Assembly (NCBI GenBank): GCA_021234535.1
Contig: CM037843.1
Coordinates: 9,918,979-9,982,978, forward strand
Direction: 5' to 3'
Length of the DNA: 64,000 nucleotides
DNA from: Stichopus chloronotus
Taxonomy: Eukaryota; Echinodermata; Holothuroidea; Aspidochirotida; Stichopodidae
The notes under the pieces were generated by a model, which worked only from the letters and a program-made list of their open reading frames with translations, searched no databases and was not told where the DNA came from. Below are positions 50,401 to 62,912 of this stretch, piece by piece (position 1 is the first letter of the stretch; the number at the start of each line of letters is the position of its first letter). The translations under genes were made by a program, and so were the position numbers.

Positions 50401-52649
50401 TTTTGGCTAGGTAGGGCGTGAGCCAAACTTTTGACACGATCATAGCCGATAACGTTGAAGTTAACTGTTCGGTGAGTTGCATGCTGCTGTCTGTTAACAA
50501 TGTAAACATTAACTTAGTTACAATATACCATGAGTTACGTTTGAACTTGAGCTCCCCTCCTGTGTGTACGTAGATCTAGATAACGCAGAAGCGGCTAGGC
50601 GACGTCCATGGCTATCTTAGGCCCGATAAGTTGATGATCAATGATAATGTTGTAGCTGCTGCCTCGATGATCCTGGTTGAATCATGTCTATATTGTCACA
50701 TTCATCTCAAACGAATGATTCCATATATACGCTGGGTAACGTGGAATGGTGTCATTTATCGGGAGTTGCATGGTGATATATGTCAGGTGGTGAACAGTGA
50801 GTTTAGGAGTTCGACGGTACGTACAGTAGTTGGTATAGATATTTCCGACACTGCAGCGGCTTGTAATTGTTCCAAACTGTAATTTGCAATGAGTTCCCAT
50901 GCATGCCAATGCCATTGGGCTCATAATCATATGATGATATCATCCTTACAGTAGCTTGTCAGATCAAAGTGATGATCTTCATCCTGCTTTTCGAATTCCA
51001 TTTTAAGGCCTATACACTGCAAATCTGTTTCACAGAATATTCAGCATATATTGTGCTTGTAGCTGACATTCCCTACAAACATTTTGCTGTCAGTTTTAAG
51101 ACAGTGGCTATGTCGGTCTGGTGTCCACTGCATCGCTGTTTGCCAGTAAAGGATGGATTGACATCGCCAAATACAGCCATATCTGACATTATTTGGGCCA
51201 GTATCCGATCGTTCAATTCCCTTTAACGTAAAAATATTACAACTGCCAATATCTGACGTCGTTTTTCAGTACCAAAAGGATGTTCCATAGAGCGACATTC
51301 AAGTTTTACACGAATTGGACTTACCTCTGATAACTATACCCGACCTCAGTCCAACCAATTAGACCAAAAGCTGATGTCCAACTGACATCAGAATGTTTAC
51401 ATGGTTTGGATACCTGTGTAATAAACAGAAATTTGTGTTTTAGTTGATGAGTAATCATCACCAAACTTAAATACCTTCCAATCATAGTGCTGATGAATCA
51501 AAGAGCTTTCTCTGTATTAATTTGCATTGGTATGTAGCTATACAATGTATCTACCCCAAGTCATGTTGAGCCTGGAGTGAGTTTTACAATGATTTCAACA
51601 AATGAGGCCTCACATGTTTGTCATTTAGCACTTTTCTTCAAAACTGAGTATGATTTGCTTTCATATAGTTGTTGTTGTCAGTGCAGTAAGCCTAGCCAGC
51701 TAAGCTGATTGCATCCAGGTACAGGAATGTTGAGTTGTTTGGTCTTGTTCAATCAGCTCTACTTGTTTTAAAATTGTTATAGAGTGAAAGCAGCGTTTTC
51801 CTTTCTGTCACGATCCTAATAATCACATTTCATTAGTTGCACTGTACCGTAATATGCAAGTATGCCCATGGACTGCATCAAACATGATAGTTTATTTCTG
51901 TTTGTGGGGTCAAGTAGTTATAGTAAGGTATTGGTTTCAGAATATCTTCCTTGTTTCTGCAAGTGGATGTCTTTCATAAATTAACTGTGGATGTGAAGCT
52001 GTGTGAGTGATAAATTTGTTTTGCTGATTGTAAAGTCTGTTTGTAATCTTCCTATATCCTCTCAAATTGTCCCATTTGTTTACTATCAACCGGTGAGCTT
52101 GTCGAGCGAGAAGCTTAGGTATTACTTCATGGTAGGTGTTACAGCTGTTATTTGACATACTGTAATTGTTGTAATTCAGCATTATAATACTCACTTGTGT
52201 AAAATGTGTGATTTATGAGGCACTTTGTTTGATTGAAGGACATTAAGTCTTCAATAAAAGTCTTGTTGCATATCTTAGCTGAGAAGTTATTTCCATGTGT
52301 GTGATGATTATGGTTGACTAGATGTCTATCCCTCTAAGCATGTGGAAAGAAGTTTTGACACTTTGTGTTTATCATTATTTGTACGTGTAAAATTATAGAT
52401 CTAAAGAAAGTGTCAAAACATGCGGTAAAAATTCAGGGCAAGTGTGGTCTTCCCTTCCCTTTAATTTGCAGCTGTGAAATGTTGTTCCATTGTAAGATTT
52501 CCCTAGTTACAGTGTGCCGCATAAATATTTTAGGGCTCGACCTTCCCTTCTTTAAGAATTGTCTGATTTGTATCTGGTGTGAAAATTCAAATTAAAACTT
52601 TAAATTGTGCCATTATTGTTGAGTGAATCAGTGTGACTTCAAATTACAG
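47500..52649. other. Gene-free stretch
   Basis: Contains several poly-C/G tracts and A-runs. Open frames (for example 49905-50165 and 50631-50882) show no motif or paralogy. A CTGAGGG|GTAAGT donor-like site near 50360 could end a non-coding 5' exon of a plus-strand gene, but nothing confirms it. Confidence 0.3.
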
Positions 52650-52771
52650 AGATTGAGCTTACGGCACTGCAGATTCGAGCTCCGTATCTTGAAGGCTCTG
52701 TTGCAGAAAATGTTTCTGCTCAAGGTCGAAGGTTACCTTAATTACATACCAGATGTGTTAGATCTATGGAG
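52650..52771 (+). CDS. Candidate internal exon of an unrecognised plus-strand gene
   Basis: Acceptor TTCAAATTACAG and donor ATGGAG|GTAAAA bound 122 nt. In the first frame these are open for 40 codons: RLSLRHCRFELRILKALLQK then MFLLKVEGYLNYIPDVLDLW. GC content is higher than in the AT-rich flanks, and the amphipathic Leu-rich stretch looks like a helical-repeat protein. No partner exon was found, the family was not recognised, and the minus strand also has an open frame here, so this remains tentative. Confidence 0.35.
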
Positions 52772-54107
52772 GTAAAAGAATCAATATATTCATATGGTAG
52801 ACAACTAGGCATATACTTGCCCCTTGTTTACACTAATTTGACCTGGCAAGTACAGTCACTCATGGATAACTACACCACACACCAGTAAGTTGTGGGGATT
52901 ATAGGGAGGTAGAATCATAGCAAATATGACTAAAGGTAGCTTTTACTCTATGAAATGGTTTTATACTCTGATTTATCTATATTGTAACCAGTTTCATTTT
53001 TGAGTGGGATTTTTAAGTTAATTAAGGCCATCTAAAATTCCAACATTTTTTTTTTTGATTTATTAAAATAAGTGAAGAACATCTGTTCAGCAAGAAGAAC
53101 ACCTAAATTGACTTTTAAGAAAAAAGTTAACCATGCAGTTTAGAGACAAAGTGCTGTCTTGAACTGGTCACCAGAATAGTAGATAGATGATTTTTTTCTT
53201 CTTTTTTTTCATTTCTTTTTTTCTTCTTTGAAGGGAAAACTTTATTTCTATCCAAAAAAATATTTGCAAGGTAGAATAGTCATGAAGTTATTTTTGTGTG
53301 AAGGAAAAAGTAAAGTCCCATCCAATCCAGTACGGGTATTGATATTTTGCAATAATTGTATTTGAAGTCATGTGCACAGTACAGTCAACACTCAGCTTAG
53401 CGACCACTCGACACATCATAAAAGTTTATTCAAATAAATTCAAACTCTTGCTGAAATCTGCAGAAGTACTAAAAAATGGATGTCAGACAGTGGAAACCAG
53501 ACACTTGCAGAACAACAGACCAAACTGTGCAGTGTGTAAAGCATGGTGTCATGTCATCTGCACTGAATAGTTGCTGCTATGGGATTCCATAGTGATGCAC
53601 TGCAGTAAGTTGTACCCACTGTGAAAAGTTTCCATTACAATTGTTGTCCTTTCCAGTTGACTGCACATCCAAGTGTTGTACTGTTATGATTAAGCCTTTC
53701 ACCTGATGAACCAGGTCACAGACAGGGAGACAGTTAGGTTGCAGACTGTGACAGACAAAGCCTTTTTTTATGTTACTCATAGATATAACAAAACTAATAT
53801 GGTACAGTATAATGGTACATAAAGAGACTGGACAAATGGGATAAAGTGTTTGCAGGATACTGTACAGCAATGGACGTATTCATGATTGTTGCAGTATGTA
53901 TGGATGATGAGTAGGCCTACCTCAGCCAAAAAATTGCCTTCATGAGTGCATTCATATTCAGTACCACATGAAGAAATTCCCCATTGTAGGTGTTTCAAGA
54001 GAGTACTGTTTGTAGCTATGCATCTCATACTTATTCTGCAAGTTCTCTTACCAGTTGTTCTCATTTTCTGTCCACACTTTAAAGCCTGATCAAAGGCCCA
54101 TCTATTG

Positions 54108-54109
<2 letters not shown>

Positions 54110-54159
<50 letters not shown>
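54110..54159. repeat. (AT)n microsatellite
   Basis: About 25 uninterrupted AT dinucleotides. Confidence 0.95.
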
Positions 54160-54162
<3 letters not shown>

Positions 54163-54857
54163 GTATGTGTTAAATGTAAGGCACCATTTCATGGCATATC
54201 TCCCCCCCCCCCCCCCATTTGTTTCTCTTTAGCAAAGATCTTGGCAGTGCATGCTATTGCTGACATGGAAATTTGAGTCAGTAGCTGTGTATTAATGCTG
54301 TAACAGTTTGAAAATGTATGCAAATTTAAATGAATGAGACAGGATTGTAGTAGCTACAGAGGCCTATAGGAATAAGAACAAAGTGCAATGAAGCTAGCCA
54401 CCTTAAAATTATGGAAAATCAAAATTAATGTAAGAAACAAGGTTGATTAGCCAAATGGCAAATAACCTTCCTCGCAGATGTTGGTGCGTACATAACGTTT
54501 CTTAAATGTACACACCAAAACACCTGCGGACAATTAGAGATTTGTCTCATCTCAGATCCAAGTCCTAGTCTTTCTTAATGTCTAATGATTGGCTCAATAG
54601 AGCCTGAATATTTATAGTCTAAGGAAAAGAAGAATTGAATGCGACTGACTGTAATTGATTACGTCTGCATTCATGAATTTGAATAGCTTACAATCTGTAT
54701 GCAGATTTAGTCGGAATCCAAGCAAAAGTTCGTGGAGCCTGGTATTACAAATACAGTCAGATGTGATGCATGAGTAATAAACATCCATTGTGCTGGCTAG
54801 ATGGCAAGAAGGTACAGTATCAGTCGTGATAAGTTACAGTAGCTACAATAGAATTAC

Positions 54858-55414
54858 TTAAAGGTCGTGTGACATGAAAATTACGTTTTGGAGTATTGAG
54901 TGCATTCGGAATTGACAATATGAAAATTGCCACAAAGTCCATTAAAATTCGTCAAAGGTTGTCCAATTCACAGGCAAATTAGTGTCTCACAGCTGTATCA
55001 TGATTCATGAATAAACATTGGCTAAGTATGGAAATTTGTGACATTAAGAGGTGGACTCCTATGGTATGTGTCATGCTGATCCTTTTTTTTTGTGTAACCT
55101 TTATTTCAAGGACATTGGAGAATTTTACATGCCCAGAGGGTTTTATTTCGGAAGCATGTATTTTCTTCTTCAAATGTAATGATATCACTTACCAATTTGG
55201 AACCCACTAATTAAGAGGCAAAATATTTAGGCTTACCAGAAGAAATACTGACACTGTGCAACAATCCACATCATTTGTTTTGCATTTTTCTCAAACTTTT
55301 AAAAGTCTCAGAAACGATAAAAGATGCTGTATAAACAAAATTCCAACAGATTTTCACTGCACTCTGCACCTTCTGAATGTGGCCTTTCTTAGAAGCATGT
55401 CATACAGCCTTTAA
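54858..55414. mobile_element. piggyBac-type MITE with TTAA target duplication
   Basis: TTAA is present at both ends (54858-54861 and 55411-55414). Inward of these are AGGTCGTGTGACATG on the left and, reverse-complemented, AGGCTGTATGACATG on the right. TTAA duplication with AGG-starting ends is consistent with piggyBac-like or Kolobok-like elements. At about 550 bp it has no transposase. A related left end is at 3433. Confidence 0.65.
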
Positions 55415-58400
55415 GTGTTTCCTACAGACAGTGCAGTGATGGTATATTGACAGATGTTGTGACAATTAACATTAATTGTTTAATTGAAATATGTACACAT
55501 GAAACAAGACCTACATTACTGACAAATTTTGATATAAATTTGCTGCTTTTTGCCCATTTGTTGTTAATATTTAAGTCATTTTTCCTTGTATTCCTTCTTT
55601 ATTGCATTCCTTCTTAAAGTTTTATATAATTTTTCTAGAACTGGGAAAAGATATTATATGGTCCTCTGGTTTATATAGCCTAGTTACAAAAAGTTAACAC
55701 TGATGGATTTCCCTGGAAAGTGGCTAAAGTTCTCCTGGAAGCTGCACAGGATCCTACAGTATCAGCCAACTGCTCTTATTCCCTTCTCTCCCCCTTTTGT
55801 TGACCAGCATAGTTGTCAACTCGTAAATTGTTTCCCTCATGAACTGACTGAACGTCACCTGCAATAGCTTGCAAATAAATTTTGCCAAGTGCTGCCTTTA
55901 TCCTGCAGATTGTCAGGTTGCATTTACATAATAATCACGCCTCTACTCTACTACCTTCTCTCGTTTTTTAACTGTTGATTGGATAATTTTGATGGTCAAT
56001 CCTTTACATCATGTGGTCTAAGTCTATAGTATGTGGTGATCAGGACTTTGGTACCAACTCTTTGATCAGCATTCAATTTCCACCCATTTTTGTGACAAAT
56101 GTCCCATTTTTGGGTGACTTAAGAAAGCCTCTTGCATACTGTAGTAAATGCATGCATGACAGAACTGTGTTAAGTTCACCATCCTAAGGCACATCTGCTG
56201 GTACAGTCAGGGAGAACATTCATGCCGTGATTTCCAACGATATACCTCTGCAGACATCGCCTTTATCACTTGCGCTACGTATTGATCTTGGTATTTAATC
56301 AATTAAGTTGAATTAGTCCAGTATTAATTACTTTTCTGTTACTGTGTTGGCACACAGATCTTAGTAAATATGACATTGGAGGCCATACTGTACATTTATC
56401 TACCCTGCACAGCATTACCTCTAAGTTAAAACCATTCAATAACAACCATTGAAAGTAATGAGAGATAAGTGCAGTTGATTCAGGATGGTTGCATCTTGCA
56501 TGCTTGTCACAGCTCAGCTACTTCATTGCAGTTAAAATCATTGAAACACCGGCATTACCGATCAAGAATTTTCATAACTTTGGCCAAATTTGTATGACGT
56601 TTGCTGAAGGAAGAAAAAAATGGAAAATGAAAAGTAATAATTTTACAGTACTGCTGATGGGTGTGTGAAATTTGTTTCAACCTGTTTTGCAATTGTGGCA
56701 TGCTCCAGGCCACAGTTGTATATGTTCCGTCACCATTAAAAGTAATATGCTGTTTGGCGATATTAAAATGGTATAATCTACAATATTCCTTGCAATTGGA
56801 TACTTGATAGGAAGTTATTTTTAGGGTTTATTGACCTTGTGTATGTACAGTAGACCCTCAGACAGCAAATGCAAGGTCGTTGGTCAAGAAAATTGTAAGT
56901 TATGTTTATTAGCCAACCACACTGTGCTGTATGAAATTTTTACAGTAGCAGACTGCCAGGGTGGAGGAATTGTATTGAATAAAGTTTACAGCCCAAAGCT
57001 GTTCCATATGATTTTACTCATAGTTCATGTATACTGTGTCATTTGTTGTGTATCAGACATATTTACAGTGAGTGATTGTTAATTGAATGGAAGAAGATGT
57101 TGCTCTTTAATGTGGAGAAATGTGTGTATAATTAGTGAGTGACATTAATGTCAACAAGTTTAAGGATCAAGAACATGCTCATGGCAAAGTTTCCTCAAAG
57201 AAGCCAACGTCACAGTATATTTACAGCAATTTATGAAGAGATGAATATGCTCTAGCTGTGCTCAAGCTAGTTCCATTCTTGGTCACATTGATTTGCTTAT
57301 TCGTGAAGAGAAAAAGAGAATTCATGCATGCAACAGTTTGAGCATGTCATACGCAGCATTCAATGTACAGTAGGACCAAGTTTCCCCAAAACATGGAGTG
57401 ATACTTGATCATGGATGTGACACCTGAGTGCACACCATTATTGCAGTATTTGTAGACTAGATTTGCTCAACTAGAAGAGTGATTCTTGTATTTTCATGTT
57501 TTAATGTTATGTATTAGAGTATGAATTGGTCATGATTGTAAACTAGCTGTCAGCTGGCATGTTAAGGAAGTGTACAATTTTGAGAGAAAGACAGGATGCT
57601 TTTATGTGCATGTACTCTAAAGCCGAAGTCACAAATTCAGGTGAACAGAATACATTGTGTATGTTAATTTTTAACATAGTTCTCGTTGCATTGATAAAAG
57701 CCATTTGTTGCAGTGAGACCTTTTTTTCGCCATCGGCAAGGAGAGATGCTGACCTGTTTTCAATAAAGTTAATTGTTACCTAACAAATATGTCATGTTGA
57801 ACATTGGGCTGAATGAACACAGCTGCATGTTTGTACAATTTTCAATAACGAAGGGAAGCCATCACAGCATGCTCCAAAACAAACAGCGCATTTTTTTTTT
57901 TTTTTTTGGTTTCTTTTAATTTGCAGATTAATCCTGCCTGCAGTAATTTCCATTTCTGTTTCAAAATAACACACAATTTCATACAAACTTACATGTATTG
58001 ATCAAATCAGTTGCAATTGTCCAAATGTGTGTTTATATTGATCCCTGTGGTGTGTGCGCGTCTGATCGAGTTACCGTGAGGCATAATATGTGAGATGATG
58101 ACAAATCAAATATTGTCACTGTTGGTGTTCATGTCACCCAGCAGATCTTCATTCAGGTTGACACCAGTGTTCGCGCTAAGGTGCGGGATCGCGGGAATCC
58201 CGCAGTTGTCTCTTGAATCTCGCATCTTTTGCTCAAAAATCCCACATACTTTTTCCACAGCTGAGGTCGTACCTACAATATACATACAATAAACTGCAAA
58301 AGAATGTTTACCAAATGACAACTCCCTCCTTGATTTTGAAAATGCTCTCCAAACTTTTTTTTTAGAGAGGGATTTCCTTCCCAGGTTCAATTTCTTACTC

Positions 58401-59886
58401 TGAACACAGGTTGACACTTCACAGGTGAGATTTGTTTTGCTTAAAGACAAAGTGATGTATTCCATCTTTTTGTTTCTCATAACTACTTTCATAAACCTTT
58501 GTTTTCAGTTTCCTTCAATTTTGATGTCTTGCTAGATTTCCCTTGCTACTACTGTACAGAAATTTCAGACTTCCTGAAAATACTGCCTCATACAGGTAGC
58601 TCTCAAGCAGCTCTTATACGTATACTCATCATATGTATACGAACAGTCAATGAAAGTGCACTTAATCCTGTCCCTGAGAGTCTGCAAGAAGCTTTTGTTG
58701 TAGCAGCCATAACAGCTCACTTTCATCCAGTTGTTTAGTTTTCCTTGCTGTTGATATCTGTATGAAGCATAACCTTCCCAACTACCAGTGGTTATCTACT
58801 TTGGTGACCCTCTATTGTATGTGCAGTGTAATGTTTCTGTGGACCTCCAGTGTTTTGTAAAGAGTGTTTGGATGAGATCCTCTCCAGTTGTTTTTTCTTT
58901 CATGGTATATCTGATCAAGGTCAGAGTGATGTCTGTCTAACAAACTGAGTCACTCCTACAGTGGACAATTATCACATGAGATGATAATGACTTATCTCCA
59001 CCATGATCCAGGGCAGCCTAGTTTCCTGTGTGAAGTGATCAATAGTTTAATCTCTATATGAATTGACTTAGGAGATGTCATTATTGTCAAGTGGAATATA
59101 TACACAAATTATGCAGAACATGCACAGACAGAATGCTTGTTCCACAAGAGACACTCAAGTTGCGTGTGCAGAGTGAACACATGAACTCACTCAGCCATGA
59201 GACCATACTGGCAAGGTCATGATGAATACCAGATACAGTGTATGTCTGTTTGCATGTTTAGTCAGAAATGATCAGTTTCAATTAAGACATTATCAAGTAG
59301 TAAATTGCCAAATGAAAGAGCAGAAAGAAAATTTGTCAGTGTAAGATTAGAAAGAAGAAATTTCTTCATCCATGAATTATCCTTGTGTTTACTTGTCAGG
59401 TGTTGTAATTTGCTGAGAAAATGGAGGATGCAATGCAAACTCAGTACATGCGAGAATCTTAAGTTGCAGAGTGTGTGTGTTTTTATTATCTATAAAGTTC
59501 ATGTCTGTTATACTTTACTTTCAGTATGGTCATAGAAAATATTAGCATGTTCAATGGTGTATAACCTATCAAACTGTATAGGCCAGTTAGTAGGAAAACA
59601 GTTTAACTTAAAAACTTTCCCTCCATCCATTTCTGTCCATTTGCTTGCATTACACTCTTCTCCATATTAACAAAAAAAAAAAGAAAAAAGAAAAGTTGCC
59701 TGTTTTTGGCCAAAACCTGGGATATGGAATATCCACCCAGAGTTTATAATGCTATCATAACTGCTCATTGCTATGCACAAATTTGTTCTTTAGTGAAGAC
59801 AATATTTGTTGCACAGCATGATATTTGTAGTGCTGGTCATCAATGAGTAGATGTTTGTACCTTTACAGTCCTATGGTGGTCGGCCA
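55415..59886. other. Gene-free stretch
   Basis: Contains a T-run near 57891-57907 and a GC-richer patch near 58170-58210 (GTTCGCGCTAAGGTGCGGGA) with open frames on both strands (58106-58492 minus, 58499-58738 plus). Neither has convincing splice structure. Nothing else was recognised. Confidence 0.35.
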
Positions 59887-61535
59887 CTTTTATTGATTCC
59901 TTGCCGCAGGCAGAAGGAATCTATGCAGTCCGGATGTTGTGTGTGTGTATGTGTGTGCGCATATGTGTGTGTGAGTGTGTGACGCTTCTTGTAAACTGTT
60001 TATCTCAAGAAGGGTAACCATGACAGATCTCATACTTGCTCTGTGGGTTGGTCATAGTAAGTAGAAGATCCCTGTTGTTTTTGGTGGAGGTCAAAGGTCA
60101 TTTAAGGTCACCAGAGGGCAAATTGTGAAAACCTTGTAAACATGATATCTCAAGAACAGTAACTGTGACTGATGTCATACTTAGTGTGTAAGTTGTTCAT
60201 ATTGAGTAGATGATCCCTATTGTTTTTGGTCTAGGTCAAAGGTCATTTGAGCTCACCAGAGGTCAAAATGTGAAAACCTTGTAAACACATTATCTCCAGA
60301 AGGGTAACTGCGACTGATGTCATACTTGATGTGTGGATCAGTCATAGTGAGTGGATGATATTCTTTTTGGTCAAGGTCAAAGGTCATTTGAGGTCACCAG
60401 AGGTCAAACTGTGAAAATCTTGTAAACACAATATCTCCAGCAGGGTAACTGTGACTTATGTCAAACTAAATGTATGGGTTGTTCATATTAAACAGATGAT
60501 ACCTATTGTTTTTTGTGGAGATCAAAGGTCATTTGAGGTCACTAGAGGTCAAACTGTAAAAACCTTGTAAACACAATATCTCCAGAAGAGTAACTGTGAC
60601 TGATGTCATACTTAGTGTGTGGATTGTTCATATTACGTAGATGACTCCTTTTGTTTTTGGTCAAGTTCAAAGGTCATTTGAGGTCGTCAGAGGTCAAATT
60701 GTGAAAACCTTTTAAACACAGTATCTCCAAAAGGGTAATTGTGACTGATGTCATACTTAGTGTGTGGATTGTATATAGTCAGTAGAATACTCCTATTGAT
60801 TTTGGTGGAAGTCAAAGGTCATGTGAAGTCACCAAAGGTCAAACTGTGAAAACCTTGTAAACACATTATCTCCAAGAAGGTAACTGTGACTGATGTCATA
60901 CTTAGTGTGTTGCTTGGTCATACTAATTAGTTGACCCCTATCATCTTTGGTGAGGGGAAAAGTTCATTTGAGGTCATCAGAGGTCAAACTGTAAAAACTT
61001 GAAAACACAATATCTCCAGAAGAGTAGCCATGACTGATGTGATACTTGGTGTGTGGGTTGGTAATAATGAGCAGAAGATCTCTATTGTTTTGATTGAGGC
61101 CAAGGTCATTTGAGGTCACCAGGGGTCAAACTGTAAAAATGTGTAAACACAATATCTCTAGGAGTCTAACCTTGACTGATGTCTTACTTGATGTGTAGAT
61201 TATATATACTAAGTAGAAGACTTCTTTTGTTTGTGGTGGAGGTCAAAGGTCGTTTGAGGTCACCCGAGGTCAAACCTTGCTAACACATTAACTCTAGAAG
61301 GGTAATGTTGACTATGTCATACTTGATGTGTGGGTTGGCCATACTGGGTAGGTGATCCCTATTGCTTTTGGTGGAAGTCAAGTGTCACGGTCATTTCAGG
61401 TCACCAAAATAAAGGTCATTTTGGGTTAAAGGCTTGTGGTGTATCAAGAAAAATAACTGCAGTTGATCTTATACTTGTCATGTGGATAATTCATGTTTGT
61501 TATAGTATAACCATGTAGCAAGGAATCACAAAGCC
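59887..61535 (-). mobile_element. TIR element with AGGTCA-rich tandem array (copy 2, inverted)
   Basis: Reverse-complement copy of 25732-27670. It starts ACTTTTATTGATTCCTTGC with the 27-nt hairpin (59895-59921) and a (TG)n tract, runs through about 9-10 units, and ends GTAGCAAGGAATCACAAAGCC. Perfect AGGTCAAAGGTCA occurs at 60088, 60234 and 60374 (spacing 146 and 140 bp). Units are more diverged from each other than in copy 1. Some carry AGGTCATTTGAGGTCACCAG followed by AGGTCA intact. Confidence 0.8.
59938..59982 (+). repeat. (TG)n microsatellite
   Basis: Interrupted TGTGTG repeat inside copy 2 of the array element, matching the (CA)n at 27581 in copy 1. Confidence 0.85.
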
Positions 61536-62761
61536 TTTCGACTTTCTGGTTAGGTTTACTTGGGCATGAAACCTAGGGGGCTTTGATTGCAGCAAGTAAT
61601 GCTATTTAAGTGTAGTAAAGTTATCCTCCAGAGGACCACTTTTTCATAGGCTGGTGGTCTGTTGATACATTTTTACCAATGTCTGTTCTAGTGCTCACTA
61701 AATTTCTGGTTTTATTTGAAATATTTGGACATTAGTTGAACTGTTTGAATGTAACAACAGTGCTGCTCTCAGGTACGATTGTTTTGTATACATCCTTAGT
61801 GTTTCTTCCTTCCCTGTCCTACCTTACCGCTGTACTGTAAACTATCGTTACTATGCCGTATGTCTCTGAGAGTATAGATTTGGTTGTGGCTGGCTGAAAA
61901 CTTATTTGTTCTTGTGCATCTGAATATATATCCAAATCATGTTTTGATTATATATATCCAAATCTTGTTTTGACAAAGTGTCTGATGATGTTTCATTATC
62001 ATTAGCATGTGCCATACATATATCTCTTTTTATATTTTGTCTAGTGAGCAGTTAATTTTAATTACTCACAGAGGGACGAATGAAGTACTGTCTGGTTCCC
62101 TTCTGAGCTGCCCGTGGTCTACTTGCAATGTCTGTAAAACAGAATTATCTTAATAAAGTGTAACTTCCTTTGATGTTATGTTGCATCTGTAGTGTATCAG
62201 TTTAAGGTCACTCTGCATTGTACAAGTTGCAATGTATATGCATTGGCCTCAAGCAATTTTAAGTCTGATCTCATTTGATTGCCAAGTGGTAGAGTGGAAA
62301 CCGGTGGAAGCAGTGAATTGATTAAGATGATGTCATTTAAGAAGATTCACTGTATAGTAAAGAACTACGTAGATGCACGCTCATCTAGCGGCCAGATGAC
62401 GGCCATTCTGCAACTTTCTTGGTGCCTTCAATTTTTTTTTTTTTTTTTGTCCTCTTTTTCCCTGTTGGAGCAAATTACTTAATCTTGAAAGCTGATCAAT
62501 GAGAACCCTTAATGGACTGTATTTACTGTACTGAACATGCATGCAGCATAGTGCATATTGTAGTACCCCCCTTGTATGACCTGTCTTTGTCCTCTGTCTG
62601 TGAGAGGGATTGTTACTGTACTTGTGAATTGTGATGGCCATTCGAAATACTCCAGTCCAGACCAGATTCAATCCTGGCACCTCAACATTTTCCAAGCATT
62701 TCACCAAAACATTTTTCACAAAAAAGACAATAGATTTAGAGGCAAAAGCCAATGTTGTAAT
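61536..62761. other. Gene-free stretch
   Basis: AT-rich, with a T18 run near 62431-62448. No supported exon. Confidence 0.35.
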
Positions 62762-62912
62762 CAAGTCACTAAAGTTCAAGTCTCCCACAAGTGGAGTCAG
62801 AGTGAGTCAGAGTCTTTCACTAGTCATGTCGAGTCGAGTCATCGACTGTACTCGAGTCGAGTCCACAACCACAGTCAAGTCTGTCCTTCCCGCAGTCATC
62901 AGTAACTCGAAT
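62762..62912 (+). repeat. AGTC/GAGTC-rich minisatellite
   Basis: Repeated CAAGTC, GAGTCAGAGT, GTCGAGTCGAGTCATCGACT and GTCGAGTCC motifs over about 150 bp. The long open frames across it are repeat artefacts. Confidence 0.7.

Noticed and set aside
50631..50930. Opposed open frames of 80-83 codons
   Set aside because: No splice sites, motif or paralogy; length is within chance for the region.
58106..58738. Open frames on both strands (128 codons minus, 79 codons plus)
   Set aside because: Neither shows a supported exon structure. The GTTCGCGCTAAGGTGCGGGA patch looks like a dispersed repeat, but no ends could be defined.
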